From the NCBI GenBank assembly GCA_019359075.1, contig JAHHIB010000093.1:1-34353 (forward strand): 34,353 bases of DNA, in the 5' to 3' direction. The notes under the pieces are model-generated. The model made no database searches. It was not told where the DNA came from and was given only the letters and a program-made list of their open reading frames with translations. Position 1 is the first letter of the stretch; each line of letters starts with the position of its first letter. Source of the stretch: Kalymmatonema hyalinum WJT4-NPBG1 (lineage in GTDB: Bacteria > Cyanobacteriota > Cyanobacteriia > Cyanobacteriales > Nostocaceae). This document shows positions 1 through 8,504 of this stretch, in pieces. Both the position numbers and the translations under genes were made by a program.

Positions 1-43
1 AGTCGTCAATGATAGCATAGACAGCAATTGTTTCATTTAACAT
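1..43 (-). pseudogene. 5' end of an IS982-like transposase gene (cut by window edge)
   Basis: On the minus strand an ATG at 41-43 opens a frame reading MLNETIAVYAIIDD to the window edge. This resembles the start of IS982-type transposases, which begin with a short hydrophobic stretch ending in an I-x-D-D or V-D-D motif. A strong ribosome site, GGAGGGG, lies five bases upstream of the ATG. Only 14 residues are visible, so whether the copy is intact cannot be told. The gene points away from the truncated NRPS fragment at 133, so the DNA up to about 110 is probably the end of an insertion sequence that cut into the NRPS gene. Family assignment is by resemblance of a short stretch only. Confidence 0.45.
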
Positions 44-132
44 AATTCCCCTCCGTTTTTCTTACTGGAGGGGATTTTATTATCTTTGCGATCGCCTTCT
101 CAAATAACTAGCAACTTGGGTTATTACAACAA

Positions 133-840
133 GTGCTGCAAGCTTATAACGCTCAAATCAATGATGTGTTGCTCACTGCACTCGTACAAGCTTTTTCTGC
201 ATGGAGGCGCAACCGCTCTTTGTTAGTGGCTTTAAAAAGTCATGGGCGGGAGAAAATTTTTAACGATGTGGAATTGTCGCGCACAGTAGGCTGGTTTACA
301 TCTGTGTTTCCAGTCCTCTTAGATTTGGGAAAATCTTCTCATCCTGGGGAAGCATTGAAAGCAGTTAAAGAGCAAATACGCAGCCTTCCAAATCGGGGGA
401 TGGGTTATGGTATAATACGTTATCTCAGCAAAGATGCAGAAAAACCTGAGTTACTGCGATCGCTACCACAACCTGAAATTATCTTCAACGACTTCGGTCA
501 GGTTGACCAGACGTTCTCGAAGTTATCGCTATTCAAATTTGTGCAAGAGTCAAGTGGGTTAGCAAGCAGCCTGCGAAACAAAAGGAGCGCACTTCTAGAA
601 ATCAACCCTTTTGTGGTTAACAGTCAACTGCAATTAAATCTCACATACAGTGAACAGATACATCGGCGTTCCACTATCGAAAGGTTAGCTCAAGAGTTTG
701 TGAAGGCATTGCAAGCACTGATCACTCATTGGCAATCCTCTGAAGTTAAAAGTTATACACCTTCTGATTTCCCAGAAGCAAACTTAAATCAAAAAGACCT
801 TGACCAGTTCTTGGCAAAACTCAACCGAGGACGCAAGTAG
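133..840 (+). pseudogene. NRPS epimerization domain, C-terminal half (truncated)
   Basis: This is the end of a nonribosomal peptide synthetase whose last domain was an epimerization domain, which converts the peptidyl carrier-bound L-residue to D. Visible E-domain signatures are YNAQINDVLLTAL at the very start, RTVGWFTSVFPVLL near residue 55, PNRGMGYGIIRYL near 95 and IIFNDFGQVDQ near 120. The N-terminal half, with the HHxxxDG active site, is missing. Homology begins near base 115, just after an in-frame TAG at 109, and the GTG at 133 is only the first available start. The last 25 residues (DFPEANLNQKDLDQFLAKL) look like a donor docking (COM) helix. Eight bases separate its stop from the next NRPS fragment, so the two were successive NRPS genes. 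The IS982-like DNA to the left probably caused the truncation. No function is expected. Confidence 0.8.
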
Positions 841-848
841 AAAATTGT

Positions 849-2100
849 ATGCAAACAGAAAATATCCAAGACATCTACGAAGTTTCGCCAATACAACACG
901 GTATTCTTTTTCATAGTGTGTGTGCTTCTGAATTGGCGCTCTATTTTGTCCAATTAGGCTTTACTTGGCATGGGCAGAGCGTGCTTGGCAGTATGTTGTG
1001 GCTCGGCACACAATCTTACGTACTAGCTTCTATTGGGAAGATATAGACAAACCCCTACAAGTTGTGTATCGAAACGTAAAAGTGTCGGTCATGCAACAAG
1101 ACTGGCGAGGAATAGATTCCGTTGAACAGCATCAGCACTTGAACTCTTTTTTAAAACGCGATCGCGAACAGGGTTTTGATTTATCTCAAGCACCTTTAAT
1201 GCGCTTGACGTTGATCCGCCTGGACGACCACTCATACCAATTCATCTGGAGTTTACACATGATTATTTTGGATGGGTGGTCATATCCATTGGTGCTTAAG
1301 GAAGTTATGGAAGTGTACAAAGCGTTTTGTCAGGGACAAGATGTGCCTTTAAGACCTGGGAGTACCTTTCGAGACTACATAACTTGGTTGCGACAGCAAG
1401 ACTCATCAACAGCCGAGGAGTTCTGGCGGCAAATGCTGAGAGGCGTCAAAGCGCCAACTCCTCTGATCAATCTAGATAGTGATAACTTGTCCAACGCAGA
1501 AGAAAGATATGATGAGCAACTGATTACACTATCAAAAGCAACCACCGCAAAACTACAATCCTTAGCAAGGCAGCACCACCTGACAATTAACGCGCTAGTT
1601 CAAGGAGCTTGGGTTTTGCTCCTCAGTCGCTACAGTTGCCAAAACGAGGTTGTCTATGGGTGTACTGTTTCTGGTCGTCCAGTAGACTTAGAAGGCTCAG
1701 AGTCGATGCTGGGTATGTTAGTCAACACATTGCCAATACGGGTTAAGGTAGATCCTCAGCAGTATCTACTGCCTTGGCTCAAGCAGTTTCAGGAGCAACT
1801 CGTAGAGATCCGTCAGTATGAATACAGCTCGCTGGTAGATATTCAACGCTGGAGTGAAATTCCACGGGGCTTGCCTTTATTCCAGAGCATATTTGTGTTT
1901 GAGAACCAACCGATAGATACGGTTTTATCAGAGTCACGAGAGGGTATAGATTTCACAAATCTCATTAACCTTTACAAAACAAACTATCCCCTCACAGTAG
2001 TTGGGTATCCAGGTTTAGAGTTACGAATCGGAATCAATTACGATTTCCATCGCTTTGATACTGCAACAATTGCTGGCATTTTAAGCCATTTATTGACCAA
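849..2100 (+). pseudogene. NRPS condensation domain, frameshifted and with a mutated active site
   Basis: This is the start of a second NRPS gene. The N-terminus MQTENIQDIYEVSPIQHG is a typical acceptor docking segment followed by the C1 motif. After FTWHG (base about 975) the frame is lost and homology resumes as ERAWQYVVARHTILRTSF in another frame (open from a TTG at 965). About seven residues normally found here are absent and two stray bases remain, so the change is a small frameshifting deletion. Downstream the domain reads through motifs C2 (RHTILRTSF), C4/C5 (GCTVSGRPVDL, LVNTLPIRV) and C6 (YEYSSLVDIQRWS). The HHxxxDG motif near base 1255 reads HMIILDG: the second, catalytic His is Met. 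No adenylation or carrier domain follows, because the sequence runs into a transposase tail near 2100. The domain is dead on three counts. Confidence 0.85.
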
Positions 2101-2365
2101 GCCGCAGCCCCTAAAGGCTCATGACTTAAAGTGGCCTGAAAATATCATTCCTATCTGCCAACCCGCCCATTGTCCACAACTTAACCCAATTGAGAGATTC
2201 TGGCAATTCCTCAAGTCTCAAATCAAGGGTAAACTGTTCAACACCCTTGATGAACTTCGGAATTGCCTTAAAGATGCGCTCAACGAAATTACACCGGAAC
2301 GTGTTGCATCTTTGACCTCTTACAATTTTATCCTCGAAGCTCTTTTATATGCAGCCTCATTGTAA
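2101..2365 (+). pseudogene. IS630-family transposase, C-terminal fragment fused to the NRPS frame
   Basis: From about base 2110 the frame of the condensation domain continues without a stop into LKWPENIIPICQPAHCPQ, then LNPIERFWQFLKSQ and a helical tail ending SYNFILEALLYAASL. This is the end of an IS630/Tc1-mariner type DDE transposase: the block holding the third catalytic acidic residue is the E of LNPIERFW. The first two catalytic Asp residues and the DNA-binding domain are absent, so this is a relic. The in-frame join gives a chimeric open reading frame of 466 codons (965-2365) that could be mis-annotated as one protein. The exact junction, between about 2085 and 2115, cannot be fixed without an intact relative. 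Confidence 0.75.
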
Positions 2366-2415
2366 ATTGATATAAGACATTTATTTGTTGAGACACTACT
2401 AGCGGACGCCTTGGT

Positions 2416-2436
2416 GAACTCCAACATCTGGAGTTC
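2416..2436. repeat. Small inverted repeat upstream of the DUF4336 gene
   Basis: GAACTCCA and TGGAGTTC form an 8-bp perfect stem around a 5-base loop, 52 bases before the next gene. No run of T follows, so it is not a clear terminator. It could be an operator or just a short palindrome left at the edge of the transposase relic. Confidence 0.35.
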
Positions 2437-2487
2437 AAATATAGATAAAATAGCTGGAGGATTGGGAATTCGGAAGGGGGGCATGGA

Positions 2488-3720
2488 GTGGCTCATGATG
2501 AACGTGTAGAAAACGCAGAACAAATTCATCCAAGCGACTTTTCATGGTCGTTTTGGCCTGTTGTGCCAATCTATCCATATGGCAAGCGGCGGACAATCCG
2601 CAAAGAAGTAGTAAAAGATACAGTCTGGACTTTTGACCAACTCCAGGGCATATTCTACGTTGTCGTGCCTGTTCGCATGACCGTTGTTAAGTTACAAAGC
2701 GGCGGACTCCTGGTCTATGCGCCTGTTGCACCAACAAGAGAGTGTATCCGTTTGGTCATGGAATTGGTGGAACAACACGGCAACGTCAAGTACATCATCC
2801 TCCCAACTATCTCCGGCATAGAACACAAAGTTTTTGTTGGTCCGTTTGCCAGATACTTTGCCAACGCACAGGTGTTTGTAGCTCCCAATCAGTGGAGTTT
2901 TCCGCTGAATCTGCCACTCAGTTGGCTTGGCTTACCCTCTAAACGCACTTCATTACTCCCAGAAGAGAGCAGCCAAACCCCCTTTGCCGAGGAGTTTGAT
3001 TATGCGATCCTAGGTCCGATTGAGCTTGGACCAGGTCGGTTTGAAGAAGTTGCATTTTTTCATAGGCGATCGCACACCCTGCTGGTAACAGACTCAGTGG
3101 TTTCCGTACCAGAAGAACCGCCGGCGATCGTCCAATTAGATCCATACCCCTTGCTGTTCCATGCCAAAGACAACACGTCTGATATAGTTGAGGACAATCA
3201 CGCAAATCGCCGTAAGGGATGGCAGCGCATCTCGTTGTTTGCTTTGTACTTCCAACCAAGCGTGCTGGAAATACCCACATGGAGTGAGGTATTTCGCAAT
3301 GCCCTCAAAGCCGCAGAACGCAGCAAGAAAGCCTATTTCGGGTTGTTTCCTTTCAAATGGAACTCAGACTGGAAGCGGTCATCCGATGCATTGCGAGGGA
3401 ATGGTCGTCTGTTTGTGGCACCGATTTTACAAACTCTCATTCTCAACCGAGCACCCAGGGAAACCATCGAGTGGGCTGATAAAGTCGCGAGTTGGGACTT
3501 TGAGTGGATTATTCCCTGTCATTTCGACTCACCAATTCAAGCACAGCCGTATCAATTTCGACAAGCATTTTCCTTTCTTGAAAAGCAGCCTGCTATCAGT
3601 GCCGGCTTGTTCAACAGTAGCAGTTATCCTTTACCGCAGGAGGATTTTAAATTACTTAGGGTAATTGATAAAGGTTTAAACAAGTTTGGCATTGTACCGC
3701 CAGCGAAAGAAAAGGTATAG
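2488..3720 (+). CDS. DUF4336 domain-containing protein
   Basis: This is a 410-residue protein of the DUF4336 family, found in cyanobacteria and plant chloroplasts. Its function is not established; the fold is thought to resemble the metallo-beta-lactamase superfamily. Seen here are the family's usual opening after a short leader (WSFWPVVPIYPYGKRRTIRK at about 20-40), TVWTFDQLQGIFYVVVPVRM, and a central block with GGLLVYAPVAPT and VKYIILPTISGIEHKVF. There is a His pair near GIEHK and a late IIPCHFDSP segment (about 345). No signal peptide or membrane span is evident. The start is GTG at 2488. The overlapping ATG at 2483 is in another frame and stops at once, and no in-frame ATG lies upstream. 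The length matches the family, so the gene looks intact despite lying directly after transposon debris. Confidence 0.8.
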   Translation: MAHDERVENAEQIHPSDFSWSFWPVVPIYPYGKRRTIRKEVVKDTVWTFDQLQGIFYVVVPVRMTVVKLQSGGLLVYAPVAPTRECIRLVMELVEQHGNVKYIILPTISGIEHKVFVGPFARYFANAQVFVAPNQWSFPLNLPLSWLGLPSKRTSLLPEESSQTPFAEEFDYAILGPIELGPGRFEEVAFFHRRSHTLLVTDSVVSVPEEPPAIVQLDPYPLLFHAKDNTSDIVEDNHANRRKGWQRISLFALYFQPSVLEIPTWSEVFRNALKAAERSKKAYFGLFPFKWNSDWKRSSDALRGNGRLFVAPILQTLILNRAPRETIEWADKVASWDFEWIIPCHFDSPIQAQPYQFRQAFSFLEKQPAISAGLFNSSSYPLPQEDFKLLRVIDKGLNKFGIVPPAKEKV

Positions 3721-3760
3721 CAGAAACGGCAAAGGGGTAATTTTTTTGAATATAAAACCA

Positions 3761-3894
3761 CAGATGGACAACGGACACTTGCTTCAACGGGGGGAACCCT
3801 CCGAAGTTTGCCCGGAGGGAAACCCTCCTTGCAACTTCTCTCCGCAACGCAGTGTCCTCCAGATGCACACAGATAAATTATCTGCGTCCATCTG
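3761..3894. repeat. MITE-like repeat with 9-bp inverted ends
   Basis: CAGATGGAC (3761-3769) is repeated inverted as GTCCATCTG (3886-3894). Between them lie further complementary arms, including the GGAGGG/CCCTCC blocks around 3795-3830 and a near-palindrome CAGATAAATTATCTG (3870-3884). No coding frame is convincing. It sits between two convergent genes and resembles the non-coding dispersed repeats common in filamentous cyanobacteria. Confidence 0.5.
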
Positions 3895-3943
3895 CTATAG
3901 GCTGCGGTTCCAAGTAGCCGTAAACTAGATATTTGCAACAAAT

Positions 3944-6175
3944 CTACTCAACCTTTTCCAAACACACCACTGCATTATAATCAGGCACTCCTTCACTGGA
4001 ACGCTTACTTCTATCTAACAGTACATTTCCTTCTGGCCAATGCACCTGCAAATTTCCCGGCTTAATTGGTGCTGTGTAAACTCTGCCTTGCAAAGTACCG
4101 AGTTCATTTTTCAGAATCACCGCATCACCATCCTTAACTCCCAGGTGCTTGGCATCTTCCTGATTTATAAGTACCGCCTCGCGCATTGCGCCAGTAATTG
4201 CATCTTTGCGCTCTTGTACCATACTATTAAATTGTTTGCCCCGGCGCGTCGCTACTAGGAAATAGCCCTCTGGTAATTCTCGTTCTTGACGAGATACGAC
4301 TGCAAAGTGTGCTTTACCATCTGGTGTGGGGAAATTCCAACCAAAGCACAAATGTGAGCCACTGTACTGAAACTGGTCACCCGCTTCCTTTAAGTGTTGA
4401 ATTCCAGCGTACTGCGGAACAACTTCGGCAATTTCTTGCCGTATAGCAGCAGTATCAGCGAAATGTAGAGACGTTGCATCCGAGAGTTCTACACGCACGC
4501 GCCTTGCCAATTCCAGAAACACCTCCCATTCTGGACGCGCTTCGCCAATGCGCGAACCAGGAATTTCTGGACTGAAAATGATCCGGCGTTCGGTGCTGGT
4601 TTCTGTCACTCCCCCTGGTATTTCGTAGCGAGTCGTCGCAGGTAACAACACGACAGTGTCTGCCCCTTCCACAAGCATCTGGCTAGAAAGGACTATATCC
4701 ATATGCACTCGTAGTGGAACCCTCTTTAAAGCATCTTCTACATAATCAGGTTCCGGTAAAACTTCTAAGAAATTCCCACCCACAGAGAACAACACGTCTA
4801 ACTGCCCTTCATATGCTGCATGAATCATCTCTGGAGCAATTAAACCTTTACTTGTCGGCACTTCAAAGCCCCAAAGCTTGCTCAACTGGGCAGCATTTTC
4901 TGGGGTAATCGGTTTGCCACCAGGAAAGACTGTAGCGTAACATCCCATCTCTGCACCACCCTGCACCCCAGAGTGACCACGAATTGGCATCAAACCGCAT
5001 CCTTCGCGACCGACAAAACCTTTGGTGAGAGCTAGGTTGATGATTGCTCTAACATTATCTTCCCCGCACTCATGCTGGGTAATGCCCATACTCCAAACAA
5101 AGACAGCTTTATTTGCTTCTCCAACCATTTTGGCAAAGGCGTACATTTCATCGCGAGAAGCACCCGAAAGCTTTTCTAACTCTTCCCAAGATTGCGTTTC
5201 CAAGAAGGTTTTAAGTTCATCAAATCCAGCAGTGTACCGATTAATAAACGACTGATCTAGCCAGTTGTTGGCAATCATATGCTTGATTGTCCCATTTAAA
5301 AATGCCATGTCCCCGCCCATGTTTACCAAAAAGAAATCTTCAGCAAACTTGGTGCCAAACAAAGCACTTTCCACGATTGAGGGTACCCAGTATCGCTCCA
5401 TTCCTGGTTCCCGATAGGTGTTGATCACCACTATCCTTGTACCTGCTTTCTTCGCGTAGTGCAGATACTTAACAGTGACAGGTTGATTATTAGCTACGTT
5501 TGAACCAATGAAGACTAATAAATCTGTGCCAATCCAATCTTTATAAGAGCAGGTGGTCGCAGCTGCACCGATCGCACCTTTAAGACCAGCCGTACTAGGA
5601 GAATGACAGATACGGGCGGCGTTGTCAATGTTGTTGCTTCCCATCGCCCGCACAGCTTTCTGGGTGGCGTAATATGTTTCGTTGACGGTGCCCCGACTCG
5701 TAATATAGAAGCTGAGGCGGTTTGGCGTGGTGGCGCGGATGCGACTGGCAATAACTTGCAAAGCTTCATCCCAACTGACTCGACGAAACCCTTTTTCTCC
5801 ATGTTGGCGGATCATTGGGTAAGGAAGCCGTCCGAACTCCCGTAATTGGGCACTCGTTTTTCTTCGTAACTGGGAGACATCCGCCAAAATTGCAGGGTCA
5901 AAAGCGGACATTGTGTTCATCTGCAAAAGCCGCAACCGCACATTGCAGACATGAATTCCCTCTACTGTCCAATCTTTCATCCCAGTTGTTCCCAAAGCGC
6001 AGCCATCACACACACCCTTGTTCAGGATGTTCCACGCATAAGGTAATTTGTGACGAGATAGCCAAATGGCACGAAAGACTTCCCAGTAGTTATTTGGGTA
6101 TTGCTCTCCAATTCCAAAGGGCTTCCAGCTTGCCCAGTGTAAGGGTGTCCAATGCTTTTTAGGTTTAGGTAACAT
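3944..6175 (-). CDS. FdhF/YdeP-family molybdopterin oxidoreductase
   Basis: This is a 743-residue cytoplasmic oxidoreductase of the family containing E. coli YdeP and formate dehydrogenase H-like proteins, which bind the bis-molybdopterin guanine dinucleotide cofactor. The physiological substrate is not known. Features seen: CDGCALG (Cys 56 and 59) near the N-terminus; the molybdopterin region with WDEAL (about 135) and NAARICHSPSTAGL, where Cys 190 occupies the place of the Sec/Cys ligand of formate dehydrogenases; LLVFIGSNVANNQPV; the GREGCGLMPIRGHSGVQGG stretch (about 405); and a C-terminal molydopterin-dinucleotide-binding domain with SMVQERKDAITGAMREAV and the KPGNLQVHWPEGN block. No Tat signal is seen. 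The length is close to YdeP (about 760), so it looks complete. The ATG at 6173-6175 begins MLPKPKKHWTPLHWASWKPF, a usual start for this family. It is monocistronic and convergent with the DUF4336 gene. Confidence 0.85.
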   Translation of the reverse strand: MLPKPKKHWTPLHWASWKPFGIGEQYPNNYWEVFRAIWLSRHKLPYAWNILNKGVCDGCALGTTGMKDWTVEGIHVCNVRLRLLQMNTMSAFDPAILADVSQLRRKTSAQLREFGRLPYPMIRQHGEKGFRRVSWDEALQVIASRIRATTPNRLSFYITSRGTVNETYYATQKAVRAMGSNNIDNAARICHSPSTAGLKGAIGAAATTCSYKDWIGTDLLVFIGSNVANNQPVTVKYLHYAKKAGTRIVVINTYREPGMERYWVPSIVESALFGTKFAEDFFLVNMGGDMAFLNGTIKHMIANNWLDQSFINRYTAGFDELKTFLETQSWEELEKLSGASRDEMYAFAKMVGEANKAVFVWSMGITQHECGEDNVRAIINLALTKGFVGREGCGLMPIRGHSGVQGGAEMGCYATVFPGGKPITPENAAQLSKLWGFEVPTSKGLIAPEMIHAAYEGQLDVLFSVGGNFLEVLPEPDYVEDALKRVPLRVHMDIVLSSQMLVEGADTVVLLPATTRYEIPGGVTETSTERRIIFSPEIPGSRIGEARPEWEVFLELARRVRVELSDATSLHFADTAAIRQEIAEVVPQYAGIQHLKEAGDQFQYSGSHLCFGWNFPTPDGKAHFAVVSRQERELPEGYFLVATRRGKQFNSMVQERKDAITGAMREAVLINQEDAKHLGVKDGDAVILKNELGTLQGRVYTAPIKPGNLQVHWPEGNVLLDRSKRSSEGVPDYNAVVCLEKVE

Positions 6176-6789
6176 AAACTTTGGGGTATTAAAATGATTT
6201 GTTGACTATAAAAACAACATCCCACCTCAAGAGTGGCTTGTGGTTTTGCCTTCTTAATCTTTGGTTTTTTATCTAATTGACATTTTCTTGCACAAACGGT
6301 GAAGAGTCAAATTTGTCAATCACTTCTAAAATATATATTTAGATAGATTGAAATAGTTATTAAAATTTCTATAAGGTATAAGACCTTTGCAGTAAAGATT
6401 TCTTAAGCTAAATGCAAAAAATATATGCTTATCTCAAAAGAAAGGTTGACAAAATTATTTTTATAATATGTTGTAGTGTAAAATCGCCCAGCTAGAAATA
6501 CAGACTTATTATATGCTGCTAGGCTGAATTCCAAATTGAGAGAATATCTTTTCTGTAAAAATAAATATTATGTATGTACATAGCCAGTTAAAATTTTACA
6601 CGACTATTTATTGAAGATAACGGAGAGAGCTAAAGCCCAAAAATCTTAATTTTTGATTTTAGAGAAAATCAAGTTGTGGACTTTCAATTCTAGTCAATAG
6701 TAAAAAGTATTTTAAATCAGGGATGATCTCAAAATAGTGGCTCAGATAATTCTACAAATCTGTTGTGCTTTTTTGTAAGGTGTAAGTCA
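6176..6789. other. AT-rich divergent intergenic region, no gene seen
   Basis: About 610 bases separate the divergent oxidoreductase and AAA-GGDEF genes. The stretch is strongly AT-rich with many short A/T runs. It has no open frame with coding character and no clear terminator. It must contain both promoters. I could not pick out a convincing -35/-10 pair or operator by eye. Confidence 0.6.
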
Positions 6790-8445
6790 ATGCAGTCAGT
6801 AACCTTTGAATTTCCTTGCGATCCGGAACCTCTTGATTCTCCTTTTTACATTGCACGTCCCCCAATTGAAGAACAAACTTATGAACAAATTACCAGAATA
6901 GGGAGTGTTATTCGCATACAATCTCCTCATAAAACAGGGAAAACTTCTTTGGTACTGCGTTTGCTTGATTATGCCAAGCAATCTGGTTTCACTACAGTAT
7001 ATATAGATTTTCAGCAAGCAGAGGCAGCAGTTTGTACTTCGTTGGATAAATTTTTGCGTTGGTTTTGTGGTTACGTCAGTCACCAGTTAGACTTAACACC
7101 AATGCTAGATGAGTATTGGGATGACGATACTGGCAGTAAGGTGAGTTGTACAATTTATTTTGAAAATTATTTGCTGAAAAATTCAAACACTCCTTTAGTC
7201 TTAATTTTGAATGATGTCGATCAGATTTTTGAGTATTCCACAATTAGCCAAGAATTTTTCTCTTTGGTGCGTTCATGGCATGAACAAGCAAAACAAAATG
7301 TACTTTGGCAAAAACTCCGCTTAGTTGTTGTTCACTCTACAGAAGTTTATACTGACCTCAATATTAATCAATCTCCTTTTAATGTCGGGCTAGCAATTAA
7401 ATTACCTGAGTTGAGTTTAGAGCAAATTCAGGAATTAGCGCAGCGTTATGGACTCAATTGGACGGGTGACGTAGGGCAAAAAAATGCCCAAGCACTACAA
7501 GCAATGGTGGGAGGATATCCCTATTTAGTAAGATTGGCTATTTATCACCTTGCTAATTTCCCTGAAAAAAGTTTACAGCAGCTATTAAATGAAGCCCCCA
7601 CTCTGGCTGGGGTTTATAGCGTTTACTTGCGCAGAAAATTAGCAAGTTTACAGCAAAATCCTGAATTGGCAACAACATTTAAACAGGTGCTTTCTGCTGG
7701 TATTAATGTGGAATTAGACCCCATACTAGCATTTAAGTTAGAAGGTATGGGTTTGATAAAATTGCAGGGTTATCAATACACTGTAGCTTGTGAGTTGTAT
7801 CGACAGTATTTTACTCTTCACATTCTTGAGGAACAGAATAAGCAGGAGGAAATTGAGCGGTTGCGAAGACAAGTTCAAGAGTTACAGCGCTTGTCTTATA
7901 CTGATGAGCTGACTCAACTTGCTAATCAACGCTACTTTGACATCTACCTAGAACAACAATGGCAAAGGTTAACAGAAGAAAAAAGTCCCTTGTCATTGAT
8001 TTTGTTGGAAATTGACTATTTGAAAATTTACAATAATACTCATAGTCAGAAAGCTGCAGATGAATGTGTACGGCTTGTTGCTAACGTTATCAGTAATGTT
8101 GTAAGCAGTAATAATTCCCCTCAAGGATTGGCAGCTCGTTATAAAGAGGCAGAATTTGCTGCTATTTTGCCCCATACAACAGCCGATTCAGCTTTTAAAA
8201 TTGCTGAACTCATCCGCAAACAAGTCAAAAAATTAGGTCTTGCTCATCAAGAGACACTTTACGGTCTTCCAGCACCTGTGGTTACTGCTAGTTTAGCCGT
8301 TGCTTGCACAATTCCGCAACACAAAGGCTCTTCAAGCGTTCTCGTAAATGCTGTTTCTGAAACACTTCAGCAGTCAGTACTTAGAAAGCGCGATCGCACT
8401 TATATCAACACAGCTTTAAATTATGGATTCCGTAATAATAGGTAA
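6790..8445 (+). CDS. AAA-like (AAA_35) NTPase fused to a degenerate GGDEF domain
   Basis: This is a 551-residue two-part signalling protein. Residues about 10-340 form the AAA-like domain common in cyanobacteria (Pfam AAA_35). The P-loop is SPHKTGKTS at 45-53, and the Walker B-like strand is LVLILNDVDQIF near 136, with Asn-Asp instead of Asp-Glu. A coiled coil (EEQNKQEEIERLRRQVQELQ, about 346-366) links it to a GGDEF domain beginning LSYTDELTQLANQRYF. In that domain the catalytic GGDEF loop reads KEAEF (about 452-456) and no RxxD inhibitory site precedes it, so it probably cannot make cyclic di-GMP and may instead bind nucleotide or protein. I chose the ATG at 6790 because AAGG lies nine bases before it. 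A TTG at 6763 would add nine residues without family support. The next gene, 59 bases downstream, encodes a related AAA-like domain. Confidence 0.8.
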   Translation: MQSVTFEFPCDPEPLDSPFYIARPPIEEQTYEQITRIGSVIRIQSPHKTGKTSLVLRLLDYAKQSGFTTVYIDFQQAEAAVCTSLDKFLRWFCGYVSHQLDLTPMLDEYWDDDTGSKVSCTIYFENYLLKNSNTPLVLILNDVDQIFEYSTISQEFFSLVRSWHEQAKQNVLWQKLRLVVVHSTEVYTDLNINQSPFNVGLAIKLPELSLEQIQELAQRYGLNWTGDVGQKNAQALQAMVGGYPYLVRLAIYHLANFPEKSLQQLLNEAPTLAGVYSVYLRRKLASLQQNPELATTFKQVLSAGINVELDPILAFKLEGMGLIKLQGYQYTVACELYRQYFTLHILEEQNKQEEIERLRRQVQELQRLSYTDELTQLANQRYFDIYLEQQWQRLTEEKSPLSLILLEIDYLKIYNNTHSQKAADECVRLVANVISNVVSSNNSPQGLAARYKEAEFAAILPHTTADSAFKIAELIRKQVKKLGLAHQETLYGLPAPVVTASLAVACTIPQHKGSSSVLVNAVSETLQQSVLRKRDRTYINTALNYGFRNNR

Positions 8446-8504
8446 AAGCTGAGTCGTGGTGCTTCAGCGCGATCACAAGCCTATTGTTAAGCCATTAGTA
8501 ACTA

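Noticed and set aside
2939-3280. Antisense and alternative-frame ORFs inside the DUF4336 gene
   Set aside because: They overlap a well-conserved protein fully and show no recognisable domain.
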